A stretch of DNA of 64,000 bases from Symbiodinium sp. CCMP2592 (lineage: Eukaryota; Sar; Dinophyceae; Suessiales; Symbiodiniaceae): contig CAJNDT010002813.1 of assembly GCA_905221615.1 (NCBI GenBank), forward strand, positions 310,001 to 374,000, in the 5' to 3' direction. Under the pieces are notes generated by a model. The model made no database searches. It was not told where the DNA came from and was given only the letters and a program-made list of their open reading frames with translations. Made by a program: the position numbers and the translations under genes. Shown here piece after piece: positions 23,719-33,879 of the stretch; position 1 is the first letter of the stretch, and the number at the start of each line of letters is the position of its first letter.

Positions 23719-23950
23719 TATAGAGCTTCGACCCTGAACCCTATACCCCAATAGGAGAAATAGGAACGTTCGAAGGGTTACTTGAGGGCTTTTGGTGCTG
23801 TATAGAGTTTCGACCCTAAACCCTGTACCCCAATAGGAGAAATAGGAACGTTCGCAGGTTTACTTGAGGGCTTTTGGTGCTGTATAGAGTTTCGACCCTA
23901 AACCCTGTACCCCAAAAGGAGAAATAGGAACCTTCGAAGCTTTACTTGAC
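23719..23950. repeat. 82-bp tandem repeat, nearly three copies
   Basis: TATAGAG starts at 23719, 23801 and 23883; units share TTCGACCCTAAACCCTGTAC and GAGAAATAGGAACGTTCG. A CCCTAAA unit is embedded in each copy. Confidence 0.9.
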
Positions 23951-23990
23951 GAGGCTACGAGGCTGAAGGGTTGCAAGTGGAGACTAAACC

Positions 23991-24174
23991 CCTGGGGCTC
24001 CAAATAGCCCAAAGTAGGTATCATTTATAGACTTTAGGCCCCAAAGTAGGTATCATTTATAGACTTTAGGCCCCAAAGTAGGTACCATTTATAGACTTTA
24101 GGCCCCAAAGTAGGTATCATTTATAGACTTTAGGCCCCAAAGTAGGTAGTCTTTGTATACTTGGAGCCCCAGGG
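23991..24174. mobile_element. HP-M hairpin with one arm expanded to a 32-33 bp tandem repeat
   Basis: The ends CCTGGGGCTCC and GGAGCCCCAGG pair. The left arm segment AAAGTAGGTATCATTTATAG plus ACTTTAGGCCCC recurs four times, then part of a fifth. The single-unit relative lies at 40991-41078. Confidence 0.82.
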
Positions 24175-24232
24175 AACTGACTCAACAGCCTGAACCGTTG
24201 AGGCTGTCGGGATGACCAGGATCCCCCAACTA

Positions 24233-24341
24233 CCCAGACCTTCCAAGATCCCTTAATTAAGGAATATACCTTAAATCATAATAGGATCCCTAATATGATT
24301 TAAGGTATATTCCTTAATTAAGGGATCTTGGAAGGTCTGGG
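24233..24341. mobile_element. HP-B hairpin, intact reference copy
   Basis: CCCAGACCTTCCAAGATCCC pairs with GGGATCTTGGAAGGTCTGGG; arms of about 50 bp differ at almost no position. TA on both sides. Confidence 0.85.
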
Positions 24342-24448
24342 TACCCTCTATTTTACCCTAGACGCCCACGACAGGTCTAGAATCTAGGGGTTCGCCGAAG
24401 CCATAAGCCTTGCTCTGGTCAGTTGTAGGGGCCTCGGCCTTAATTATA

Positions 24449-24829
24449 CTAATATTAATAATAATAATAAGAATAATAAGAATAATAAGAATAATAAGAA
24501 TAATAAGAATAATAAGAATAATAAGAATAATAAGAATAATAAGAATAATAAGAATAATAGGAATAATAAGAATAATAACAATAAGAAGAATAAGAATAAT
24601 AATAAGAATAAGAATAATAAGAATAAGAATAATAAGAATAAGAATAATAAGAATAAGAATAAGAATAAGAATAAGAATAAGAATAAGAATAAGAATAAGA
24701 ATAATAAGAATAATAATAATAATAGTAATAATAATAATATTAGTAATAATAATAATAATGATGATAATAATAATAATAATAATGATGATGATAATAATAA
24801 TAATGATGATGATAATAATAATAATAATT
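24449..24829. repeat. (AAT/AAG)n trinucleotide microsatellite
   Basis: About 380 nt of AATAAT, AATAAG and AATGATGAT. Both strands read as long Ile-rich frames, which are artefacts. Confidence 0.96.
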
Positions 24830-25350
24830 GGAATAGGGTTTTGGGGGATCCTGAATTGTGGTTGCACTAGTATATCATACCTCATACCCCAAAACCCTAC
24901 ACTAGTTCTTCTACGTTATGTCACCGGAGAGCTCGAGTTGCTACAGACAGAGTTGAGGAGGTGCTGAAGGCTTTGGGCTCGCAGGCTTGACTCCAAGTCC
25001 TCAAAATACCTTTGTAAAGGACCCTAAACTATGGGAACCATAGTATAGTCCTTACGTATTGTGGGTAGTTTTCATCATCTGTAGTAGGTTCATAGTTCCT
25101 GAATTTATAAGGCCCCCAAGGTGTAAACTTTTTAAATCTATAGGGGATACAAGGGCCATTGGAAGGTCTGGGTAGGCATAGAGTCTTCGGAATGTGTTGG
25201 ATTGACTGAGAAAATCTGTATTTATTATTGTATAACCGAGGACTCATGACATACTATTGCCGAGGGTTTGGGGGTACCAGTAGGGCATTTTTGACTATAC
25301 AGTTTCATTCCCTTATGCAAAATGGGACTCCGAAAACTAAGCAGCACAAA
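24830..25350. other. Non-coding stretch
   Basis: Contains an HP-B terminal fragment (TTGGAAGGTCTGGGTA near 25158). No gene seen. Confidence 0.4.
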
Positions 25351-25459
25351 TATGCGGGTAGTTGTCAAAATTAGGGTCCCTTTTTGGGTACCCTAAATAT
25401 TAGGTGCCGTCTTATACTAAAGACCCAAAAGGGACCATGATTTTGACAACCACCCATGC
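25351..25459. mobile_element. HP-L hairpin
   Basis: GGGTAGTTGTCAAAATTAGG pairs with CATGATTTTGACAACCACCC. Confidence 0.78.
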
Positions 25460-26539
25460 AAAAACACGACGCAAGCAGGATAAAGGAAGCCTTAAACCCA
25501 AACCTCATCAAACTCCCACGCATGTGTAAACTCCGTTTTAAACCCTCTAAACCCGGTAAACCCGAAACCCGTGTAAATGGCACCCTCAAGCAAGAAACCT
25601 CCGAAACAAGAGGGAACAGGGCCCCAGCGAAGCAGCCCAGGACCACAGCTGCAAGTCCTGTGCTCGCCCGCTGCCTCCCGGTGCTCTTTGCACGTCGACG
25701 TAGGGCCAAGGGGGTTGTTAAAGTTAGGTCTCGTGTTTTGCTGCTTTAACTCAACGTGCAGCTTCTGAAATAGTTTTCGCACGATGCAGACAATCAAGAC
25801 GATCAGTAGACGATCCGATCTCGAATCGAAATGCAGTGAACACTAAACCCTAACTCTAACCCCTCCCCGCCACCACCCACCCAAAACGCAAACTCAGAAT
25901 TCCAACCTGAAACAACCCAAAACTTGGGGCCCCTGCAAACTCTAAAGTTAAATGGCTCCGGCTTGTTGAGTCGCCTGAACTCCAAGCACCCAAACCCTTC
26001 AGGCGCTTACAAGTTGCACGTAGGGCCGTAGGGGTTTACGGCGCAGGGTTTTATAGAAATTTCGACGGGTTATTTCCTCTAGTAATAGTAATAGTAATAG
26101 TAATAATAATAATAAGTAATAGTATCAGACCATGCTTTCAGCAAGAGCTGGCACCACCCAACCCCGAACCATGCCCCAGGCCCTAAACCCCGAACCACAC
26201 AGCCGAAAAACCTGCAGAAAAAAACAAAAAAACTGTGATCTTGTCGAGGAACTTGAACTTAAGTTAACAATAAGTACATAAAACGGTCTCCTTATAATGG
26301 CAGCTTAAGGTAACTTCCGCAACAAGAACCCAGAAAAAGTGACCCTGAATCCTGGAGCCAACCATGCAACCTCAGCATAAGCCCCGGCTAAAATCCATAC
26401 AATAGAGCCCACTAAACCCTGAAGTCTTTAAATTAGCTACTCGGTTTAGGATGGTAGTTATGCAAGTTAGGATTTTGGAGAGTATATGATTATTGGGTAC
26501 TTGGACCCGTGGGGGAAGCCTTTAAACTTTAAGCCCTGA
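25460..26539. other. Mostly non-coding stretch with a small GC-rich island
   Basis: The island at about 25560-25700 has open frames on both strands and no recognised motif. A TAA/TAG trinucleotide tract lies at 26082-26117. Confidence 0.4.
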
Positions 26540-26668
26540 TTCAAGGGACTAAAGGAGGGACCCTTATAAGGGACCTTAGGGGTTCTGGAAGGGCTATAAA
26601 GGGGCTATATAAGGAAAAATGGTTAAGGGTCCCTTTTAGGGGTCCCTCCTTATACCCCTTAACTGATC
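26540..26668. mobile_element. HP-S hairpin-like element
   Basis: AAGGAGGGACCCTTATAAGGG pairs loosely with CCCTTTTAGGGGTCCCTCCTT. Confidence 0.5.
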
Positions 26669-26735
26669 CCGAAACGCCAGAACCCTAACTCATCCTGCAC
26701 GGACCCGTCATTTCGGAGCTCCGATAAAGAACCCA

Positions 26736-26855
26736 CTTAGGAGGTTCATGGGACTTAGTAACTACAGTGATAAGTACCTTAGCTGGGGTTATAACTAGTT
26801 ATAAGTATAGTTACCATTATTATAACCGTAGTTACTAAGCCCCATGAACCCCTAA
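26736..26855. mobile_element. HP-H hairpin
   Basis: TTAGGAGGTTCATGGGACTT pairs with AAGCCCCATGAACCCCTAA. Confidence 0.72.
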
Positions 26856-27124
26856 GCAGGAGGATATCTGACACCCGATACATCATGGAATTTTAGAGTC
26901 ATGTAGACTTAGACCCCTGATTCATGGATCCGACTCCCATTAAACGAAACGACTCTGAAAACCCATTATATAACCCTCATCTACGGGCCTTATAAACGAA
27001 TAATGTTTTGCTGAATCAAGAACCGGGGCCCTAAACCCCTAAACCCTGAACCCGAAACCCCTAAACATGTACCTTCGTGGCCCTGGACCACCCCAACGCC
27101 CCCTGCTCCCCTCACACTCAACCC
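26856..27124. other. Non-coding stretch
   Basis: A CCCTAAAC group at 27030-27065; nothing else seen. Confidence 0.4.
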
Positions 27125-27219
27125 CAAGGGCCCATGTACCCAAACAGTATATACTTTGGTCTTGTAGTCTCTGTTGGAGCCAAGGTATATGCTATTGGGG
27201 TATATACATGGACCCTTAG
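27125..27219. mobile_element. HP-F hairpin, loop shortened
   Basis: AAGGGCCCATGTACCCAAAC pairs with TATACATGGACCCTT. Confidence 0.65.
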
Positions 27220-27977
27220 GGACAGAAGCTTGACAGATCTAACCGAACCCTACAAGAAACTCTATGAGAAACGAACATTACACCTTCTCTCCCCCTAAAC
27301 GCCTAAACCCTAAACCCCAAAGCCCCTGAATCCCAAACCCTCTAATCCCTAGCCCCCTGATCCCACCACCCTTCTCTCTGGTGCCTCTTTAGTGGAGCCG
27401 GGGAGGACTCCATCAGTCTCATTTGGCAGCTCATGGCTGTTTGTGGAGCACAGGCTTCTAGAGTCAAAGCTTCAGAGCTTGTTGAGTCCATTTCGGCTCG
27501 AGAACTTGTGAAAATTGAGAGGTGGGGTTGCGCAATTGGCTGTAGGTTACTTACAGGTACGACCGTGCGCTACGATGGCAGCTTACTTGCTTCCTAGCTG
27601 CTGCTTGCAAGACCTAGCCAACAAATCTTACAGATGCTTCATGGACACAGTGTCTTGGCAAGCACCGCACTGCATCTGATATCGCACATGCCAAGCGTGC
27701 AGTGCAAACTGCAAACTCTCATAGCCGATCATATCCACAGTGAAGCTTTGCCGTGCCTTGAGCAACAGAAACCAGCAAAGCAAACTTGTCCACGACGATC
27801 AACGATCTCTTTCTCTCGGACAATTTGAGGGTTGCTGCCTTGTTGCGAAGGCCCGAATTCGGGGTTTGCAGAAGTCCATGCCCAAAGGTGGAAAAAGGCA
27901 GCGTAGCTTGCAGGGAGGGGTTGAGGTTTGTCGACAAGTCCTCCGGACCTTGTACCTCAAAGAACGCACTCTTAGCA
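27220..27977. other. Unique-sequence island
   Basis: From about 27380 to 27960 there is no heptamer text. Open frames exist on both strands (plus-strand segment near VAKARIRGLQKSMPKGGKRQ). No product recognised. Confidence 0.22.
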
Positions 27978-28101
27978 TACTTGGAGGGGCAGGGGACTTA
28001 GTAAGCTGGATATAAGTAGAGTTATAAGTACTCTAAATGCAGTTGCCCCAATTATAGCCCTACTTCTAAACGACTTACTACGTCCCCTGCCCCACCAAGT
28101 A
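27978..28101. mobile_element. HP-H hairpin, long-stem subtype
   Basis: TACTTGGAGGGGCAGGGGAC pairs with GTCCCCTGCCCCACCAAGTA; TA at both ends. Confidence 0.78.
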
Positions 28102-28206
28102 GAGCCCTGACTTGTAAAGATGCCCAAAGCAAGCAGCCGTGAAACCCAAGATCTGAACATGTCGGAACCGCCTAACCAACGCATCGCCAAACCAGGCGGT
28201 GCTCTT

Positions 28207-28299
28207 ACCCAAAGGCTCCAAAGTAGTTCCCTTTTGGGGTTCATATACAGGATCCTATAGGGTAATCCAGAAAAGGAACTACTATGGGGCCTCTGGGTA
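28207..28299. mobile_element. HP-G hairpin
   Basis: CCCAAAGGCTCCAAAGTAGT pairs with ACTACTATGGGGCCTCTGGG; TA at both ends. Confidence 0.75.
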
Positions 28300-28433
28300 G
28301 GCTTTAGGGTTAAGGCTTTAAACCCAAACACCCTACCAAAGAACTAGGTTATGAACCCTAAACCCTAACCGCACACCTGAACCCTTACCCTACAAAATAC
28401 TAGGCTATGACTATGATCCCTAGACATCCGAAG

Positions 28434-28538
28434 TACAGTTGATGATATAAATCCTGCATTACCCATAATAGGGAATATACCATAATTCCCATAGTTTGGG
28501 GTCCTTAAGGTAATGCAGGATTTATATCATCAACCGTA
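28434..28538. mobile_element. HP-C hairpin
   Basis: GTTGATGATATAAATCCTGC pairs with GCAGGATTTATATCATCAAC; TA at both ends. Confidence 0.82.
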
Positions 28539-29052
28539 TGACTCCTAAAGCAACGGGCTCTTGGACCCCCAGGCAGGCTTTAGGAATTCCCTTTATCCCC
28601 ACATCGCCTACCTTTTTCAGGACCTGTATGGGTAGTTTAGGGGTTTAGGATTTAGGGGTTTGGGAGTTTAGGGGTTAAGGGTAGATTAGGGTTTAGGATG
28701 TAGGGGTTTGGGAGTTTAGGGGTTAGGGGTGTAGGGGGTTAGGGGTGTAGGGTTTAGGATTGAAGGGTTTGGGAGTTTAGGGGTTAGGAAGAAGGGGTTT
28801 GGGAGGTTAGGGGTTACTGTAGGAGGTTTCGGGTTAGGGGTTAGGGGTGTAGGGTTTACGGGCTTAGGGTTTAGGGGTGTAGGTTCTCTGAATTACATCC
28901 TTTCCAAGTTCCAAAACTAGTACTGTACGGCAACCTTCCAAAACAGGGATCCTAAATGGGATCCTAATTTGGGGAACTACTCTTGTCACGAAACCATCAT
29001 ATGGCACCATAAATGGTAGGTTTCATGGCTCGTACGGCCCAGGTAGAACCTT
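28539..29052. other. TTTAGGGG block and a diverged hairpin
   Basis: GTTTAGGGGTTAGGGGTGTAGG variants occupy about 28630-28885. A loose hairpin (GGGATCCTAAATGGGATCC around 28945) follows. No gene seen. Confidence 0.5.
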
Positions 29053-29156
29053 TAATATAGGGTCCTTGATAATTAGAATAGGGTTTTGGGACCCATTCTA
29101 CTAAACTTGTAATAAGGAACCCCCACAATAGTAGAGGTAATTATTTAAGCCACTTT
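29053..29156. mobile_element. HP-I hairpin
   Basis: ATATAGGGTCCTTGATAATT pairs with GGTAATTATTTAAGCC. Confidence 0.62.
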
Positions 29157-29835
29157 GTTTTAACCCCCCCCCCCCATCCGCCCAGCTCAGGAGCTCCGAC
29201 CTCTCGGATGCACAGCTTCACTGTTAGGGGTTTTTTGGGGAGTTAAAGGGGCTTAGGAGACTTAGCCGTTTGGGGCCTCAGCTCCAGTATGGTGGAAGGC
29301 CCCAAACCCAACCTCGAGTTTGTCAAAAGACGATCTGAAAACAACTGAACTGAAACAGCCAGCAACTCCTAAACTCGAAGCCCTAAGTACTGAGATTCCG
29401 ACTGAGAAAACCACAAAACCTAGCCCCTTCTAAACCCCTGCAGCAGCTTTTGCTCTCTAGCTTGCCTTTCGGATGCAGAAGTCTGAGCTTTGCCCAGTTC
29501 CGCGAACCTAAAAGGTAGAGGCTAACGGCCGAAAAGGGTTTAGGGTTTAGGGGTTTAGGGTTTAGGGGTTTAGGGTTTAGGGGTTTAGGGTTAGGAGTTT
29601 GAGTGTTTCGAACTTTGTATTAGTCACCCCTTCTCTAGAGCCCCTTATGCTGGGATCTCTTTTGCCATGTCGTTATTTTATGTATTGGGGCTTTATAGAG
29701 GCGGCTACATTAGTATCAGGGTTCGGGTTTGGGGGCTGATGCTTATATCATGTATGCCAATATGTGATGAAACCCATTATTATTAAACCCTCTCGAACGA
29801 ACTTAACCCTATGCGCCCTTGCAGGAACCTACCAA
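29157..29835. other. Non-coding stretch
   Basis: A TTTAGGG/TTTAGGGG array lies at 29535-29600. No gene seen. Confidence 0.45.
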
Positions 29836-29949
29836 ACTAGGATACCCAGTAACCTAAGAATAAAAAGGCCTCTCTTTTTGGTATTGGGTAACTTTATAAG
29901 GAACCTAGGACTACAAAAAGGGAATAAGGGTACTACTGGGCATCCTAGC
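29836..29949. mobile_element. HP-O hairpin
   Basis: CTAGGATACCCAGTAACCTA pairs with GTACTACTGGGCATCCTAG; the centre contains AAAAAGGCC, CTTTTTGG and CAAAAAGGG. Confidence 0.62.
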
Positions 29950-30022
29950 AAAGGCAGCTCTCAAACAGGCGTGGGAGCCGACTGACGCACGGTGGCCAGA
30001 AAGGGCTCCAAGGACACCTAGA

Positions 30023-30112
30023 CCACTATGGGCTATTAGACCTTAAGGGTACCTTAATCTACCCTTAATTGGGTCCTAATAGGGATCTTTAGGGTCTAAT
30101 AGCCCATAGTGG
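30023..30112. mobile_element. HP-N hairpin
   Basis: CCACTATGGGCTATTAGACC pairs with GGTCTAATAGCCCATAGTGG, followed inward by matching TTAAGGGTACC-type arms. Confidence 0.75.
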
Positions 30113-31160
30113 GAGCTACGCTACGGTGCAGGTTTGCTATATGAGCTTAGGCTTTTCTGGGGGGTTCGTCTTAGGGATTTAGAAAGGTTTACAATGGTGT
30201 ATGGGATGTTCTTGGTAGCAGGGTTGGGATCTTGAATAGAACTATATGTACATAGAAGGGTTCTATAAAGTTTAGGGTTTAGCTCAGGGTTCTATGATAA
30301 TAGTTTGTGGGGATATAAGGTTTAGGATTGTGCGTTTCGGTGTTAAGTTCTGCTCCCACAAGGCCAGCAATACCCTGCGTAGCATCTGCAGGTTCGACCA
30401 TGTATGTAACACAAGGGCCTTACTAATTGGAATTGGGGCCTCGGGCATATCATGCTACACTGCTACAATCATGATAAGGAACCCTGCTGACCAAATATAA
30501 GAATATCATACAGCTCATTATTCACTGATGAAGCTCGCTCACCACCTGGTCAACGTAATCCCTACGTCCCAGATCCGAAAGCTCTCAACGGGAACCGTAC
30601 TGTTTAGAGGCCTTCGTAACCAGAATGGTCTTTGGGGTTAGTTGCAATGTAATCATATCAAGGAAGCGTTAAGGAGCAAGATTGGCAACTATTGAGGCTC
30701 CGGCTCCCTACTGCATGTTACTGCTTAACCCCAAAACCCAAACCCACCACCACCGAATCCTGTAACTAACCGCCAGGTCTGAACCCTTTTATCCATGCAC
30801 GATCCCTTAGCAAAGCATAAACACAATTCACTAGGGTTTTGGGTTTAGAGTTTCTTAGAATTAGGGGCTGCTTAGGGTCCCCGATGTGAGGCACTTATAA
30901 GATAATCCGACCACTTGGGGATATGGCGGCTTCTTGTTGTGTGGACACCCACCAAATGATACAGGGGCCTTAATGCTTAGACTACGGTATGGGGGTCCAT
31001 TATAGTATATGTAGTTACAATGCGGAACCCTCAGGAATAGTATCGGTGATTCTTCCGACCCCCCGTATTAGTATCCCTTATGGAAACCATTGCGGACCTC
31101 TGTAGAGGAAGATTTTTCAAAGAAAATACTCTATTTGTTTTGGGACTAAGGCCTCAAACC
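30113..31160. other. Non-coding stretch with diverged HP-I copies
   Basis: HP-I relatives lie at about 30412-30490, 30606-30699 and 30959-31070; the last still has both arms (GGGGCCTTAATGC and AGGAATAGTATCGGTGATTC). No gene seen. Confidence 0.45.
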
Positions 31161-31850
31161 CTGAATCCTGAACTCTGCTTCAGTGTGAGGGCTTGGGGAG
31201 CTACACGTCGGGAGCCTGTCGTCTCTATCGAAAGCGCCTTTGTTTCATTCCACATCCCGGCAATCTCTGGAAACTCGCCGCCCCTGACACTCCATATGCG
31301 AAGCCCTGTCGATCCTTGGACCACGCTCCCGAGCATGTGGTGCACGTGCTCGTTGACGTAGTCGGCCCCCACGGTGTTCACGGACCAACCACAACCCGTA
31401 CAAGTCCCGAGGGCTGTAGCAGCGCATTGGCGTGCAACCGATGTCCTCCAATTGCAACCACTCGCGCACCGCGCGAGCCTCGGCAGAGGCAGGGGCCTGA
31501 GGCCCTTCTTCGGACACAAGGACCCCCAAGAACGGAGATCTACGCCGCAACGTGTCCTGAGCCAGAGCCCAAGACATCTAAGCACCCAAGGGGACCCATA
31601 TTCTCTCAAGCCAGACAGAAGCCTGGCAGGCACGCTGGCAAGGCAGAGGCTCTCAGGACGGAAGGAAGCATCGATCATGCTGGCAAGGCAGTGGATGCTG
31701 CTGTTCCTGAGCGAGAACACAAGCAGCTGCCTCTCTGGCTCTTTTGGGGGCACCGGGGCAGCGGCGTGGTTTCACGCTTCTGGGTAGGCGGTCGATGAGC
31801 TTTTCGACGTCGATGCAGTTGAATTCAGATCCAAAGCAAGTGCGAACCAT
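31161..31850. other. GC-rich coding-like island, unrecognised
   Basis: Long frames overlap on both strands. The minus-strand frame has a coding-like segment, ADYVNEHVHHMLGSVVQGST then GLRIWSVRGGEFPEIAGMW. The plus-strand frame is Pro/Arg-rich and looks like a shadow. No domain recognised; treat as possible exon on the minus strand. Confidence 0.28.
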
Positions 31851-33288
31851 TCCGCCTTATCAATTAACATAGGGTTTTGGGGCCCATTATCTACTTGTAA
31901 CAAGAAGCCCCCAAAAATAGTATTGGTTATATTTAATTTTAAGCCTCCAGCTAGATTATACCCCTTGATACAGTAGGCTTTTGATCCCCAGGTAGGGCTC
32001 AGGTTTGGGATTCCGTTGGGGGCGCTTCGCGGTGTGAACCCGCTTTCGGGCTGAGGGTTCATACTTCCTTCCTGGAGTCTAGGTTCCCAAGTAACCCCCA
32101 GTCATTAAGGTACCCTTTGTCCTCGTCTTGGGTTTTAATACGGAGACCCCAAAATAGAAAAAGGTAAAGCGCTAGCACTGGGCAACTTGGGAGTTGTGGT
32201 GGCCAACCCTTACATAAGGCTCTTATTACTCACCATGCTTAGGAGACACAAGCATGCTTTGTGCTATGTGGACTAGTATTTTGGAGAGTATATGATTATT
32301 AAGTACCCGGGCCATTAGTAAGTATAGCAGAAACCCAACGCAAAACCAAACAAATTCAAGTTCCTAAGGTCCTAGCCAAGTAGCTTTGTGATTTGGGGGT
32401 TTAAGTCTTCAGGGCATTCGGGTTCCCAACTACGAGAAAGCTTTAAGCCAAAGCCCTGAAACCCGAAAACCCTAAAGCCCTAAACAACGAATCCCTAAAG
32501 CAGTAAATCCACATCATAGAATGTAAAGTCCAGAACCCCAATGCATTAAACCGAAAAGAACCCAAACGCTAAAACACTACCTGTAGCCACCTACAAGGCT
32601 TAATGACTTGTCCAGATTTAGGGTTTAGGTACTTGGGTGTAGCGTTGGAGGTTAGGGTATATACAACCTGTTAGTCACCGTTTCGGGCTACGAGTTCCGG
32701 GTAGAGCCTCATGGACTTCTGAAAACCCTCAACCCATCGTGGCACTTCGCGAAAAGTTGACTTTTCCGACCCTATAGTGTAAACCTTTAGGAAACCCCAA
32801 AGTCAAGGTCCTCAGTTCCTAGCCTAGCCTAGCTAGCTAAGTCCGAAACAGAATCGTAACACTCGTCGCTCCTTCCTAAATTCCGAGCCCTAAACTTTAA
32901 ACCAACAACCGTAAACCCCAAGGCCCAAACCCTGTAAACCTGAAAGCCTGAACCCTACTCTATGCCCTAAGAGTTATAAAAACAAAGCAAAAAATATGAA
33001 TCCCAAACCATCAACTACTAAAAGCCCTCCACCTTAAACCCTAAACTAATATCAACCCTGAACCCTGAACCTGAAAACCTGAATTAATCTACGCCCTACG
33101 CCCTAGATGAACCCTCAACCCTCAATGATCAAGTAGTCCAAACCTTGCACCCTGAACCCTCATTCTTGTAGACCCTATACCCTAAACCCTCAATTAATAC
33201 AAACCTTACATACTTAACTTAACCCTCAGGTGTTATAAGCCCTACACCCTAAACCTTCAATCAATACCAACCCTACACCCGTGACCCT
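31851..33288. other. Non-coding stretch
   Basis: An HP-I remnant lies at 31862-31945. From 32440 to 33290 the text is CCCTAAACCCT mixed with CAACCCTACACC. No gene seen. Confidence 0.45.
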
Positions 33289-33376
33289 CCTTGTGGTTAG
33301 CAGGGAATGGAAGAATGGTTGTAATAGTAGTTATAATTGTACCCCATTCCTCCATTCCCTACTCACCAAAGGTAAG
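33289..33376. mobile_element. HP-D hairpin, inverted centre
   Basis: TGGTTAGCAGGGAATGGAAG pairs with CCTCCATTCCCTACTCACCA. Confidence 0.72.
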
Positions 33377-33552
33377 CTATAGGATTATTAAGGCCCCTGT
33401 ATTATAGTACCCTTATAGATCCCTTAGAGTACCCGTTATAGACCCCTTTATAAGGCCCCTTTCATTCCCTACATCGGCTTTTCAAGGCCCTGGCATCTGG
33501 GTCCGGGCTCATCCGGGCCGCCCGGAGCCTACGCTTCGGAGCTGTCGCTTGC

Positions 33553-33748
33553 CCTAAGGCTCCATGTACCCATAATAGGGTTCCTTTACGGGTTCCTTTA
33601 TGGGGTCCTTTGAATAAGGGTTCTATAGGGTTTTAGGTTTAAGGGTCCGTGGTACCCATATCATCGTATATACTTAAGCCTTAAAGTACCTTTATAGGGA
33701 CCCCTTTAAGGCTTAAGTCTCTACTCTAAGGGTACATGGAGCGTTTGG
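33553..33748. mobile_element. HP-F hairpin with duplicated left arm
   Basis: AAGGCTCCATGTACCCATAA begins the element; about 85 nt of AGGGTTCC text follow, and a second left arm (GTGGTACCCATATC onward) pairs with the right end TAAGGGTACATGGAGC. Confidence 0.6.
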
Positions 33749-33879
33749 GCTGGGGCTTGGGTCGGTTGGTTGGTTTGGCTTGCATCATACACAGTTATGG
33801 CTTTGGATTTCACCATCCACGTCTAACCTAATGCAAGCTGGTGACTGCTGCAGAAGAGAGGCTAATGATCCGAAAATGG

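Noticed and set aside
23719-24174. Regular spacing considered as a CRISPR array
   Set aside because: Units are contiguous tandem copies without unique spacers, and no cas genes are present.
24358-24967. Frames of 175 and 185 residues, Ile-rich, on both strands
   Set aside because: They arise from the AAT/AAG microsatellite.
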